From NCBI RefSeq assembly GCF_900149695.1, contig NZ_LT703003.1:682001-746000 (forward strand): 64,000 bases of DNA. Reading direction: 5' to 3'. The DNA is from Anderseniella sp. Alg231-50 (GTDB lineage Bacteria > Pseudomonadota > Alphaproteobacteria > Rhizobiales > Aestuariivirgaceae). Each line of letters starts with the position of its first letter. Position 1 is the stretch's first letter. Of this stretch, positions 16,415-25,837 are shown one piece after another. The translations under genes and the position numbers were made by a program. The notes under the pieces were generated by a model. That model did no database searches and was not told the origin of the DNA. It worked only from the letters and a program-made list of their open reading frames with translations.

Positions 16415-17151
16415 AGCGTGATGACCATGCCGTCAAACGCGGTTGCCTCGGGGATATCGCGAGCCGCGGCAAGCATGTCCGGCCCCATGTGGGTCAGCAC
16501 GATGCGCTTGGCGTTCAGTGCTTCCCGGTTGGCCGCTATGTCGGGGTAGTTCAGATGATACTTCACGGGCTTGCCGAAGGCATAGCACTCCATGATCAGC
16601 AGGTCAGCGCCCTGAGCCAGCGCAGGCATGTGCGGGTTCCATTCGCCGTCTCCAGTGTAGGAAATGATTTTCCCGCCGATGCCCAGCCGCACTGACGTGG
16701 GCAGCGTTTCAGGTGTATGAATGGCGGGCATGACCTCGATGGCAAGCTGGTCATGATGGTGTGTCGACGTGTTCGACAACTCCACGAACTCCAGGGCAAA
16801 CCGCGGTTTCATCATGTGCGAGCCCGGAAACAGCGCGGCTGTCGCCTGTTCAACCCATCGCTCAATGCCTGGTGGCCCGATGATTGTCAGAGCAGACTGC
16901 CGCCTGGCGCCCAGCATTGCATCCAGCAGCATGAACGGAATGCCGCCCGCGTGATCGCCATGCAGATGGGTAACGACAATGGCCTCGATTGTGTTGTGGT
17001 CAATGCCCAGCCGGTTCAGCGCGACGAGGCTGGAGGCACCAAAATCAACGGCAAAGCGCATCTCCGGCGCATCCACGACAATGCACGTGTTCAGCCGGCC
17101 ACCGGACCCGAAAGCATCTCCCGAACCCGCGAATGTCACGGTTACACTCAT
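16411..17151 (-). CDS. MBL-fold metallo-hydrolase
   Basis: A metallo-beta-lactamase-fold enzyme, about 246 residues. The zinc motif is THLHGDHAG, followed by IISYTGDGEW and VLTHMG with the remaining metal ligands. It resembles the RNase Z/PhnP-like group of single-domain hydrolases. I chose the ATG at 17151; two in-frame GTG codons directly upstream are alternatives. It forms a two-gene unit with the MFS transporter. The chemical substrate cannot be inferred. Confidence 0.85.
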   Translation of the reverse strand: MSVTVTFAGSGDAFGSGGRLNTCIVVDAPEMRFAVDFGASSLVALNRLGIDHNTIEAIVVTHLHGDHAGGIPFMLLDAMLGARRQSALTIIGPPGIERWVEQATAALFPGSHMMKPRFALEFVELSNTSTHHHDQLAIEVMPAIHTPETLPTSVRLGIGGKIISYTGDGEWNPHMPALAQGADLLIMECYAFGKPVKYHLNYPDIAANREALNAKRIVLTHMGPDMLAAARDIPEATAFDGMVITL

Positions 17152-17376
17152 CACCACATGACCTTAGTTGCCCTGCACCGCCGACGCCCGACAGGCGCTG
17201 GCAGTGTACTCTTGGAGTTATAGTGGCCATCAAGTCGCTGCGAGCGCAATACTCGATGCTTGCATACACCACCGAGAGGGCTACAGGTTTGGGAAAGGTA
17301 GAACCGTAAGGTCATTACCGCAGATTGATTCACAGCTGTTTACAGTCAGGGTTGGCCCGTGGAAGAATTCGCCTTC

Positions 17377-18213
17377 ATGGGAACATTGACATTTGAAACA
17401 GTAAAAACCGAGGTCCGCGACCGTGTTGCAAAAATTACACTGGATCGGCCGGAGCGGCTAAATGCCATCAGCCGGCAAACCATGTCCGACATTCGCGCAA
17501 CGCTGGATTGCCTGGAGGCGGATTCCGATATCGCGGTGATCGTGATCCATGGGGCAGGACGGGCGTTCAGCGCCGGAATGGACCTGAAGGACGATGCCGC
17601 CGGTGACACATCCGGCCCTGATGGCTGGAGGCGCGTACTGTCTGAAAACCTCGAGTTCGTAACCTTGTTCTGGGACTTCCCAAAGCCGACGATTTCCGCC
17701 GTCCATGGCTATTGCATGGCAGCCGGGTGCGACATGGCGATGGCCTGCGATATCACAATCGCCGAGGCAGGCACGTTTTTCGGTAAGCCGGAACTTAAAT
17801 TCGGCAGTGTCATTACGGCCATGGTCATGCCGTTTCTGACCGGTCCCAAAATCGCCAAGGAACTGTTGTTGAGCGCCGACGACCGGATTTCCGCTGAACG
17901 GGCTTATGAAATTGGCCTGGTCAACCATGTTGTTCCACAAGGCGAAGGCCTTGACCGCGCCATGCAGATGGCGGCTCGGATTGCCGCACTCGACGATGAT
18001 GCAGTTCGCATCACGAAACTGGCCATCAACAAGTCTCTCGATGCCATGGGCCTGCGGGAGGCGCTTGCAGCCAATCTCGATCTGTCAGTGGAAATCGAAA
18101 CGCTGGAGACACCATCTCGCCGGATGTTCAAGGAGATCTCGCAACGCGATGGACTGAAGGCAGCTTTGGCATGGCGCGAGACACGCTTCGATGAAGGCGG
18201 AGATAAGAATTAA
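17377..18213 (+). CDS. enoyl-CoA hydratase/isomerase family protein
   Basis: A 278-residue crotonase-fold protein. The oxyanion-hole segments GRAFSAGMDL and VHGYCMAAGCDMAMACD are clear, and the PE pair in FGKPELKFG matches the first catalytic glutamate of hydratases. The second usual glutamate region (GGTQRL) is replaced by SVITAMVMP, so hydratase activity is not certain. The ATG at 17377 was preferred to the GTG at 17359. It lies before the LysR/TRAP operon and could supply the hydration step for the acyl-CoA pathway there. Confidence 0.85.
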   Translation: MGTLTFETVKTEVRDRVAKITLDRPERLNAISRQTMSDIRATLDCLEADSDIAVIVIHGAGRAFSAGMDLKDDAAGDTSGPDGWRRVLSENLEFVTLFWDFPKPTISAVHGYCMAAGCDMAMACDITIAEAGTFFGKPELKFGSVITAMVMPFLTGPKIAKELLLSADDRISAERAYEIGLVNHVVPQGEGLDRAMQMAARIAALDDDAVRITKLAINKSLDAMGLREALAANLDLSVEIETLETPSRRMFKEISQRDGLKAALAWRETRFDEGGDKN

Positions 18214-18243
18214 AGCGTGCTCCAGCCTGGCCGGTCTTCTGCA

Positions 18244-19137
18244 TCACGCAAACCGAAATGTACTGGCCTGCCTGGCATACTGGGCAATGGTCTCGGTGAT
18301 CGGAGACACATGGCGACTCGTCTGCACTGCCCAAAATTCCAGCGGTTTGATGTCAGGCTTGGTCTTCAACTCAAAAAGATCACCGCGCTCAATCTCGTCG
18401 GAAAAAATGATCGGTGGCAACATGCTGATGCCAAGACCTGCCATGGTCAGTTCGGCGACGACGCCGAGGCTGTTGCAGACATCAACGCGGCGCGGTGCCG
18501 AACTGTTGCTGCTGAACCAGGTCTCGATAATTTCATGCAGGTTTGAATCTTCCGACAGTGTAATCACCGGCACGCGGTTAAAGTCGTTTGCAGACAACTG
18601 GCCGTCCGCATTGACCAGCTTCAGCTTGGGGCTGGCCATCCAGGTGTAAAGTATGCTGCCAAGATAGGTGATCGACAGGTCGGATCCAAATGCCGGTCCG
18701 GGCAATATGGCCAGATCCAGTTCGCCATCACGCAACTTGCGCCACACGATCTGGGTGAGATTGATATCGAGGTCGATCAGTATTGCCGGAAACTCTTCGT
18801 TCAGACGCACCACAAGATCGGACAACCAGGTCAGCGCAACGCTTTCAGTGACGCCGAGTTTCAGTCGCCCACTTAACTGACTGCGGTCACTCATCCGGCC
18901 TTCGGCCTCCTGGACGAGATCAACTATCCGGTGCGCATAATCGGCAAATTCCCGGCCTTCCGGCGTTATGTGCAGGGCTCGCGCGCGGCGGTCGAACAGC
19001 GCTATGCCCAGCCGTTTCTCCAATTCGGCAATACGCATGGAAATTGCTGGCTGGGTGGTATTGAGGCGCCGCGCCGCGGCACTGAAACTACCGAGGCGGC
19101 ATATCCAGACCAACGCTTCCATATGCTTGAGATTCAT
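18244..19137 (-). CDS. LysR-family transcriptional regulator
   Basis: A 297-residue LysR of standard length. The N-terminal HTH reads MEALVWICRLGSFSAAARRL and TTQPAISMRIAELEKRLG, followed by a periplasmic-binding-like effector domain. It is divergent from the TRAP/acyl-CoA operon, with a 210-bp gap between the two starts, the usual layout for a LysR controlling a catabolic operon. Its effector is probably the transported acid or its CoA ester (inference). Confidence 0.9.
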   Translation of the reverse strand: MNLKHMEALVWICRLGSFSAAARRLNTTQPAISMRIAELEKRLGIALFDRRARALHITPEGREFADYAHRIVDLVQEAEGRMSDRSQLSGRLKLGVTESVALTWLSDLVVRLNEEFPAILIDLDINLTQIVWRKLRDGELDLAILPGPAFGSDLSITYLGSILYTWMASPKLKLVNADGQLSANDFNRVPVITLSEDSNLHEIIETWFSSNSSAPRRVDVCNSLGVVAELTMAGLGISMLPPIIFSDEIERGDLFELKTKPDIKPLEFWAVQTSRHVSPITETIAQYARQASTFRFA

Positions 19138-19186
19138 TTGGATCCTCCACAGCTTCGTGCACGAGCCGGCAACTCATCAGAAACCC

Positions 19187-19202
19187 TTATGGATAACTAT
19201 AA
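19187..19202. promoter_or_regulatory. possible LysR operator in the divergent promoter region
   Basis: TTAT-N8-ATAA (19187-19202) is an inverted repeat about 50 bases before the LysR start. A second inverted repeat, CTCGC-N5-GCGAG (19225-19239), lies nearer the TRAP gene, and TTTTGCGAG recurs at about 19258. Either could be the regulator's site; the assignment rests on position only. Confidence 0.3.
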
Positions 19203-19347
19203 AGAATAGCAATTTGATTTGATACTCGCGCTTTGCGAGGATGATGAAAATATTAGGTTTTGCGAGTGACTGGCACCATCGCCGCGCACTCAAATTGTGG
19301 TGTCCTGACCCAGAATTCGGGACACGAAACCTGTCTGGGAGGACAAA

Positions 19348-20373
19348 ATGAGAGTGTTTTCAAAATTATGTTTGGGTCTTGCGGTCGGCGCCATGTTGGT
19401 TAGTGCCGGTATCCAGACCAGTGACGCCAAAGTACTGTTGCGCGCCAACAGCCAGTGGAACGAAACTCATGCCGGCTCACAGGTCGACAAATGGTGGGCG
19501 GATGAAGTCAAAAAGCGGACAAATGGCGAAGTAGAAATCAAACTCTTCTTCGGCGGGGCACTTGGCAAGGCGCAGGAAAACCTGCCGCTGCTGCAACAAG
19601 GTGCAATCGACATCGCCATGATGTCACCCGGCTATTTCCCGGCCCAGTTGCCGTTCCATGCCGCGCCGAACTCCATTCCGATGGCCATGGCCAAGGTGGA
19701 ACAGGCCACGGAACTGATGGAACGGCTGATGGTCGAGGTCAAAGCCTTTGATGACGAAGCCAAGGAAAATGGCGTGAAGACCTTGTTCTTTCACCACCTG
19801 AATGCCTATCAACTGGTCTGCAAGGAACACATCAAGGGCGTTGCCGACATGAAGGGCAAGAAAATGCGCACCTGGGGCAAGGCGCTGCCGCAGGCCGTCG
19901 AAGCCGTTGGCGCGACACCGGTTACAATGTTTCTGCCTGAACTTTACGAAGGCATGTCGCGCGGCACCGTGGACTGCATCCCGTTCTCAGTCGACCTGAT
20001 GATGAATTACAAGATGTACGAAGTGGCCAAGCACATTCACGAGATCACGATCTGGGAAGGTCCGACCAACGCCACCTGGATTTCCCTGAAGTCATGGGAC
20101 AAGTTGACGCCGGAGCAGCAAAAAATTCTGCAGGAAGTTTCTCTTGAGGCCATGCGCAAGGACCGCGACGTGACAATTGAAGCCGGCAAGAAGGCAATTG
20201 GTGAACTGAAAGCCAAAGGTGTCCAGTTCCACGAATTCCCGGAAGCCGAACAGGCCAAATGGCGCGAACTGAACCCTGACTTCTTTGGTGATTTCATCAA
20301 GGAAATGGCTGCCAAGGGCCGCGGCGAGGATGCAGCCAAGACGATCAAAATCTGGAAAGAAGTAGTAAAATAG
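19348..20373 (+). CDS. TRAP transporter substrate-binding protein (DctP family)
   Basis: A 341-residue periplasmic binding protein with a signal peptide of about 27 residues ending TSDA. The family motif region GKKMRTWGKALPQAVEAVGATP carries the arginine that normally contacts a substrate carboxylate. The start follows GGGAGGAC. It belongs to the DctPQM set with the next two genes, so the import substrate is probably an organic acid. A stable hairpin follows the gene. Confidence 0.93.
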   Translation: MRVFSKLCLGLAVGAMLVSAGIQTSDAKVLLRANSQWNETHAGSQVDKWWADEVKKRTNGEVEIKLFFGGALGKAQENLPLLQQGAIDIAMMSPGYFPAQLPFHAAPNSIPMAMAKVEQATELMERLMVEVKAFDDEAKENGVKTLFFHHLNAYQLVCKEHIKGVADMKGKKMRTWGKALPQAVEAVGATPVTMFLPELYEGMSRGTVDCIPFSVDLMMNYKMYEVAKHIHEITIWEGPTNATWISLKSWDKLTPEQQKILQEVSLEAMRKDRDVTIEAGKKAIGELKAKGVQFHEFPEAEQAKWRELNPDFFGDFIKEMAAKGRGEDAAKTIKIWKEVVK

Positions 20374-20421
20374 TGTCGGTTAGGTCCGTCGATCACGACA
20401 GTCGGCCTTAGCAAACGATAC

Positions 20422-20451
20422 CCCGGTGCTGGACCTCGTCCCGGCACCGGG
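20422..20451 (+). terminator. hairpin between TRAP binding-protein and permease genes
   Basis: CCCGGTGC (20422-20429) pairs perfectly with GCACCGGG (20444-20451). There is no T-run. It probably protects the binding-protein message or reduces read-through, giving more binding protein than permease. Confidence 0.55.
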
Positions 20452-20494
20452 AGTTACTTCCCATACTTATCCAAACAGAATGATCGGATCGTCT

Positions 20495-21028
20495 ATGAGC
20501 AAGGCCAGACCAGTGTGGGCGGCATGGGTCGGAAAGGTAGGGCTGCTACTGGCGTTTCTGTCCGGCATTGCCATGTTGCTCATGATGATAGCCGGGTCGC
20601 TGGACATTATCGGAACCAACATGTTTGGCTGGCCGGTGCCGGCGGCCTTTGAGTTCATGGCGACGATGATGGTGGTGGTCGTGTTTTTCGCGTTATCGCT
20701 GGCCCAGGCGCGAAAGGCCCATCTCAGGGTGGAAGTTGTCTACAATCTCATGCCGGCCGCCGTGCAGTATATTATCGACATCTTGCAGTACGTGGTCACC
20801 ACTGCCTTTTTTGGCCTGATCGCCTATTTCGGATGGAAGGCTGCAGCGCTTGGCTTTTCGCAAGGGGAATACGCATCCGGCATCGTCAATTTTCCGATCT
20901 GGCCGGCCCGGTTTGCCCTGGCGTTTGGAGCCAGCATGATGACCTTGCAATGCCTGATCGATCTCATCGGCCACATACTCGGTTGGCAAGTTGACGACAG
21001 CGCCGACAGCACCATGGGCAAACTCTGA
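20495..21028 (+). CDS. TRAP transporter small permease (DctQ family)
   Basis: A 177-residue protein with four hydrophobic segments, the DctQ pattern, including ALSLAQARKAHLRVEVVYNL, where the AHLRV box is conserved. The exact start is uncertain: ATG 20495 is used, with ATG 20480 just upstream as the alternative. The large permease gene follows 43 bases later. Together with the flanking genes it forms a Na+- or H+-driven importer. Confidence 0.88.
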   Translation: MSKARPVWAAWVGKVGLLLAFLSGIAMLLMMIAGSLDIIGTNMFGWPVPAAFEFMATMMVVVVFFALSLAQARKAHLRVEVVYNLMPAAVQYIIDILQYVVTTAFFGLIAYFGWKAAALGFSQGEYASGIVNFPIWPARFALAFGASMMTLQCLIDLIGHILGWQVDDSADSTMGKL

Positions 21029-21071
21029 TGTTCAGATTCATGACGCCTTGCATACCGTCAGGGAGGCCGAC

Positions 21072-22385
21072 ATGGACCCGATAGCCGTCGGTTACATAAG
21101 CGTCATTGCATTGTTTGTCTGTCTGGCGCTCGGTATTCCGGTCGCGGTGGCGATGGGTGGGGTCGGTATTGTCGGCATGTATCTGGCCGTTGGCGATTTG
21201 TTTGTCACCGGCCAACTGCGCTCACTGCCATTTGCAACAGTGAATGAATACGGCCTCGCCGTCCTGCCCATGTTCGTGTTGATGGGTGTGCTGGCCGAAG
21301 CCTCAGGCATCACCACGGAGCTTTTCAAGACCGCAGACATGTGGTTGCGCAGGTTCAGGGGCGGTCTCTATCAAGCTGTGATTATCGGCTCGGCAACATT
21401 TGCAGCCATCTCGGGTTCAACAACGGTCAATGCGGTTGTTTTTACCCGGATCGCCTTTCCGCAAATGATCAAGTTTGGCTATTCACGCAGCCTGTCCATC
21501 GGTGCCATCGCCGGCGCCGGCAGCTTTGCCGCAATGATTCCGCCATCAATTACAATGGTCATCTACGCAATCATGACCGAGCAGTCGGTTGGGCAATTGC
21601 TCATTGCCGGCGTCATTCCCGGCCTGCTGACCGCCGTAGTCTATCTTGCCGGCATCTATGTCCTGGTACGTCTGAAACCTTCTCTGGCACCTGAGATCAC
21701 CAGTGTTGTCAGCCTGCAGGAGCGATGGAGCGCATTGGGCAGGATCTGGCCAATCGTGGTTTTGATCATGCTGGTCTTCGGCGGTATTTATTCAGGTATC
21801 TTCCCGCCGTCTGCCGCCGGTGCGGCAGGTGCGGCAGGTGCGTTTGTCTTTGCGCTGTTCAGAATGAAGAGTTTGCGCGGCTGGCTCGTACCGGCGCTGC
21901 AGGATGCCGCCTTCATCAGCTGTATCATCTTCCTGATCCTGATCGGTGGCCTGCTGCTGTCCCGCATGCTGGTTGTCACCGGGGTTATTGACGAACTGGT
22001 TATCCTGATCACCAGTGTTGCCGACACGCCGCTGAAGTTCATGATTATGGCCTCCATCTTGTACCTCGTGCTGGGTTGCTTCCTCGACACCACCTCGATG
22101 ATGGTGGTCACTCTGCCGTTTCTGTTCCCGGTCGTGCTTGCCCTTGATATCGATCCGATCTGGTTTGGTATCGTGCTGGTCAAACTCATCGAAATATCGG
22201 TCATCACACCGCCGGTGGGGATAAATCTGTTCGCGGTGATGGGGGCAGTGGGCAATCAGGCCACGTTTGGCGATGTCTACAAAGGAGTATTTCCGTTCAT
22301 TTTGTTTGACCTGATCGTGCTGGTGTTCCTGATCCTGTTTCCGGAGCTCGCGACATGGTTGCCGCAGACAATGATCGACGGTTAG
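21072..22385 (+). CDS. TRAP transporter large permease (DctM family)
   Basis: A 437-residue membrane protein with about twelve hydrophobic segments. It shows the DctM block ISGSTTVNAVVFTRIAFPQM and the C-terminal EISVITPPVGINLFAV. I use ATG 21072 because AGGGAGG lies just upstream; a longer frame overlapping the small permease was rejected. The gene is 12 bases before the first acyl-CoA synthetase, linking uptake directly to CoA activation. Confidence 0.92.
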   Translation: MDPIAVGYISVIALFVCLALGIPVAVAMGGVGIVGMYLAVGDLFVTGQLRSLPFATVNEYGLAVLPMFVLMGVLAEASGITTELFKTADMWLRRFRGGLYQAVIIGSATFAAISGSTTVNAVVFTRIAFPQMIKFGYSRSLSIGAIAGAGSFAAMIPPSITMVIYAIMTEQSVGQLLIAGVIPGLLTAVVYLAGIYVLVRLKPSLAPEITSVVSLQERWSALGRIWPIVVLIMLVFGGIYSGIFPPSAAGAAGAAGAFVFALFRMKSLRGWLVPALQDAAFISCIIFLILIGGLLLSRMLVVTGVIDELVILITSVADTPLKFMIMASILYLVLGCFLDTTSMMVVTLPFLFPVVLALDIDPIWFGIVLVKLIEISVITPPVGINLFAVMGAVGNQATFGDVYKGVFPFILFDLIVLVFLILFPELATWLPQTMIDG

Positions 22386-22397
22386 GAGACCCGTTCA

Positions 22398-24095
22398 ATG
22401 AACCCGAATTTTATTGATGCCGAACTCTACAAGCCGGTGATGGACAAGACCAATCTGACCAAGGCCGACGGCAGCGATCATATCAAAATCGCGATACCCG
22501 AAAATGCCAATATCGCGCAGGATACAATCGGCAGATATGCCATCGGTCCAAAAGCGCAATCCACCGCGCTGATCTATGAAGACGATGCGGGAGGCCTTGC
22601 CTCTTACACATTCGGTGAACTGGATACACTGGCCTGCAGGTTTGCTGTTTCACTTGCCGGCATGGGAGTTGCGCGCGGTGAACCCGTCGCAGTGCAAACC
22701 GGCCAGGCACCGGAGACCGCCATCGCCCATATGGCAATCTATAAACTCGGCGCGGTTGTGCTGACCCTTTCGCATCTTTACGGCCATGACACCGTGGATC
22801 ATATCCTAAACGACAGCCGTGCCCGCATCCTGGTCACCGACCGGCCAACCTGGGATAGATTGGGTGCATCCGGAGAACGCTTTGAATCGCTTGAACACAT
22901 CATCATGCGAGGACCGGATGTCCAGGATGGTGAGATCGCATTCGACGCCTGCCTCGACACCGATGCGTCCGGTTTTACGCCTGTGGAAACCCATGCGGAT
23001 GAGCCGGCATTGCTGATGTACACCTCCGGCTCCACAGGCATGCCCAAGGGCATGCTGCACGCCCACCGGATCCTGCATGCCTATTTGCCGACAGTCACGA
23101 TGTTCTACAACCTGGAACTTGATCGCGATGACACCGTCTTCTGGAGCCCGGCGGACTGGGCCTGGGTCGGCGGCCTGCTTGATCTCGTATTGCCGGCCTG
23201 GCAGCTTGGCCAGACCGTTGTTGCGACCCAGCAGCGTTTTGACAGCGAATGGGCATTTGAATTCATGTCACGCCACAAGGTGACCCACTCCTTCATGACG
23301 CCGACGGCCCTTAAGCGCCTTGCGGAGGTGCCGAACCCAAGATCGCGCTGGGACCTGGATGTGCGGGTTATCTGCACAGGTGGTGAAAGTCTGCCCGGCG
23401 ACGTTGTGCGCTGGGCCGAGGAGGAATTCGGCATTGTTTGCAACGAGTTTTACGGGCTGACCGAGTTCAACCATCTGGTCGGCAATTGCGAAGCGCTTTA
23501 TCCGATCATTCCAGGCTCGATGGGCCGGGCGTATCCGGGTCGGCGGGTGGCAATCATCGATGATGAAGGTATTGAGCAGAACAACGATGTCGTCGGCGAG
23601 ATTGCCTCGTGGAAACCCGACGATCCAAGCCTTTTTCTCGGTTATTGGGGGCAACCGGGTGTGCCGGAGAGAATGCAACTCGGCAACTGGCTCAGAACCG
23701 GCGACCTCGCCAAACGCGATGAGCAAGGCTACTTCTGGTATCAGGGCCGCAATGATGACCTCATCAAGAGTGCCGGCTACAGGATCGGGCCGGCCGAAGT
23801 CGAGGACTCGCTGGTCAGGCATGAACTGGTTGCCGAGGCCGCAGTGATCGGCAAACCGGATGCCGAGCGCAGCGCAATCGTCAAGGCGTTCGTCCGGCTG
23901 ATGCCTGGCGCGTCTGCCAGCGATGACCTTGCCCGGCAATTGAAAAACCACGTCAAGACCAACCTGGCTGCCTATAAGTATCCGCGCGAAATAGAGTTTG
24001 TTGACAGTTTTCCATTGACCAGCAGCGGCAAGATTCGCCGCGGCGAACTGCGCCGGCTTGAAATCAAAAAAGTATCGGAAGGATCTGCCGCATGA
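22398..24095 (+). CDS. acyl-CoA synthetase, AMP-binding family (first copy)
   Basis: A 565-residue ANL-superfamily ligase. The P-loop is YTSGSTGMPKGMLHAH, with the adenylate motifs FYGLTEFN and LRTGDLAKRDEQGYFWYQGR, and the catalytic lysine region SSGKIRRGELRR near the end. It looks like the medium-chain/benzoate-CoA ligase branch. It should activate the acid imported by the TRAP system to its CoA thioester. A close paralogue ends the operon at 27028. The stop overlaps the thiolase-like start (ATGA). Confidence 0.9.
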   Translation: MNPNFIDAELYKPVMDKTNLTKADGSDHIKIAIPENANIAQDTIGRYAIGPKAQSTALIYEDDAGGLASYTFGELDTLACRFAVSLAGMGVARGEPVAVQTGQAPETAIAHMAIYKLGAVVLTLSHLYGHDTVDHILNDSRARILVTDRPTWDRLGASGERFESLEHIIMRGPDVQDGEIAFDACLDTDASGFTPVETHADEPALLMYTSGSTGMPKGMLHAHRILHAYLPTVTMFYNLELDRDDTVFWSPADWAWVGGLLDLVLPAWQLGQTVVATQQRFDSEWAFEFMSRHKVTHSFMTPTALKRLAEVPNPRSRWDLDVRVICTGGESLPGDVVRWAEEEFGIVCNEFYGLTEFNHLVGNCEALYPIIPGSMGRAYPGRRVAIIDDEGIEQNNDVVGEIASWKPDDPSLFLGYWGQPGVPERMQLGNWLRTGDLAKRDEQGYFWYQGRNDDLIKSAGYRIGPAEVEDSLVRHELVAEAAVIGKPDAERSAIVKAFVRLMPGASASDDLARQLKNHVKTNLAAYKYPREIEFVDSFPLTSSGKIRRGELRRLEIKKVSEGSAA

Positions 24096-25303
24096 GCGCA
24101 GGCGAAGACATTGTCGTGCTTGGCGGCGGGTTGACCAAGTTTGCCCGCGAGCGCAGTGATGGTACGCCGATCGACTGGATGATCGAGGCTGCCCTGGACG
24201 GTATCCGGGACGCCGGCGTCGATCCAGCTGAGATCGAGCACTCGCTTGTTGCCTATGAAAGCGAAATCCTCGCGCGGCAATTATCGATGGGCCAGGTCAT
24301 CCAGGACGCGCTGGCGTTCTGCCCCAGGCCAAGCATCCGCGTCGAAGCCGGCGGCGGCACCGGTGGTGCAGCCATCAGAACCGCCTATGCCTATGTCAAA
24401 TCGGGATTGTGTGACTCCATTCTGGTTGTCGGCTGCGACGCTGTCGGGCGCGGCGTTACATCGGCCACGGTGCGTGAAGTCTATGCTTTGTCCGGTGACG
24501 TTGATTTCGAAATGGCTGCGGGCGGCTTCTTCATGGCCTATTACGCCTTGATGATGCAGGAGCATATCCGGCTTTACGGCACCACCGAGGAACAGATGGC
24601 CCACGTATCGGTCAAAAACCATCGCAATGCCCAGAGCAATCCGATGGCCTGCATGCCAATGGCCATTACCGTAGACGATGTGCTCACCTCACCGCCCGTT
24701 GTTGCCCCCTACAAGCGTCTTGACTGCGCAGTCCTGGCCGACGGCGCGTCGAGCCTGGTCATCGCCACGGAAAGCTGGGCCAGGCAGCATGCAGCCAGCT
24801 GGCGCGATCGGCCCAGGGTTTATCTCACCGGTGTTGGCTGCGGCACTGACCGGGTGCGTCTCGGCGACCGCCCCAAACCCTATCCGGGCCTGGCTCATTT
24901 CCGCGCCAAAAGGGAAGCTGCCCAAATGGCCTACCGGATGGCCGGCATCAAAAACCCGAGACAGGATCTGGATGTCGCTGAGGTTGCCGATACCTATACC
25001 GGTGCAGAACTGCAGGCTTATGAAGATCTCGGGTTTTGCGACTATGGTCAAAGCGGCCCGCTGACCGAGCGCGGGGTCTTTGACCTTGGCGGCGAGCTGC
25101 CAACCAACACGTCCGGCGGGCTGATCGGCCAGGGCGCGCCACCCGGCGCCATGGGGCTGGCCCAGGCTGTTGAAATTCTTAAACAGCTACGTGGCGAATG
25201 CCCGAAAGAACGTCAGGTTGAGGGCGCCCGGCGCGGCCTGACTGATATTCACGGCGGGACCGCAAGCTTTTCAATCGTATCAATCTTGGAACGCAGGGAC
25301 TAG
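24092..25303 (+). CDS. thiolase-fold protein lacking thiolase catalytic residues; possible CoA-ester aldolase
   Basis: A 403-residue SCP2-type thiolase-superfamily protein. Where thiolases have the nucleophilic cysteine (VENACASGSAA), this protein reads VEAGGGTGGAA (residues 84-94), so the Cys position is Gly. The C-terminal GHP histidine is replaced in GLIGQGAPPGAMG (344-355), and the final CxG cysteine is absent (HGGTAS). It is followed by a DUF35 gene. Steroid-degrading Ltp2-ChsH2 aldolases share both features and cleave 3-hydroxyacyl-CoAs by retro-aldol reaction. A similar role here is inference; a non-catalytic role is possible. Confidence 0.8.
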   Translation: MSAGEDIVVLGGGLTKFARERSDGTPIDWMIEAALDGIRDAGVDPAEIEHSLVAYESEILARQLSMGQVIQDALAFCPRPSIRVEAGGGTGGAAIRTAYAYVKSGLCDSILVVGCDAVGRGVTSATVREVYALSGDVDFEMAAGGFFMAYYALMMQEHIRLYGTTEEQMAHVSVKNHRNAQSNPMACMPMAITVDDVLTSPPVVAPYKRLDCAVLADGASSLVIATESWARQHAASWRDRPRVYLTGVGCGTDRVRLGDRPKPYPGLAHFRAKREAAQMAYRMAGIKNPRQDLDVAEVADTYTGAELQAYEDLGFCDYGQSGPLTERGVFDLGGELPTNTSGGLIGQGAPPGAMGLAQAVEILKQLRGECPKERQVEGARRGLTDIHGGTASFSIVSILERRD

Positions 25304-25307
25304 GAGC

Positions 25308-25832
25308 ATGGCAGACCTGGTGAAACGCAAACTTGATGTAATCGAAAATGCCGATCCATCCGGCCGATCGGGCAGCGACGATCCCTGGCATGCATTTCGT
25401 AACGTCGAGCGGCTGGACATGGAACTGCACTTTCAGTTCAAGCACTCACTCGGCAAGGTGTCACCGTTCTTTCTGGCGTTGGAAGAAAAGCGGCTTTTGG
25501 CGACCCGTTGCCCTGAATGCGGCAAGGTCTGGATGCCGCCCCGGGTTCATTGCGGCGATGACCTTGCGATAACCGAATGGGTGGAAGTGGCCGACAATGG
25601 CGTGCTGGAGGCCGCTTCGCTCAGTGCCTACACGCTGACCACTGGCGGCGGCAAGGACACTTTGATTTTGGGCTATGTAACGCTGGAGGGCACCGACACG
25701 GCAATGCTGCAACAAATCCGCAATTGCCCAGACCACGAAAAGCTGGTGCCCGGTGCAGCCATGACCGTCAAATGGGCGACAGAGCCGGTCGATCACCCGA
25801 TGCAGTTGTTCTGGTTTGAATTGGCGGATTAG
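25308..25832 (+). CDS. Zn-ribbon/OB-fold (DUF35) protein, partner of the thiolase-like protein
   Basis: A 174-residue DUF35 protein. The rubredoxin-like ribbon has C68-x2-C71 and C82, but the fourth position is D85 instead of Cys (CPECGKVWMPPRVHCGDD). An OB-fold follows (ALSAYT-like strand ASLSAYTLTTGG). DUF35 proteins form complexes with thiolase-fold enzymes and often are essential for their activity. It starts four bases after the thiolase-like stop. An extended N-terminus of about 50 residues is unusual for the family. Confidence 0.85.
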   Translation: MADLVKRKLDVIENADPSGRSGSDDPWHAFRNVERLDMELHFQFKHSLGKVSPFFLALEEKRLLATRCPECGKVWMPPRVHCGDDLAITEWVEVADNGVLEAASLSAYTLTTGGGKDTLILGYVTLEGTDTAMLQQIRNCPDHEKLVPGAAMTVKWATEPVDHPMQLFWFELAD

Positions 25833-25837
25833 GGCAC

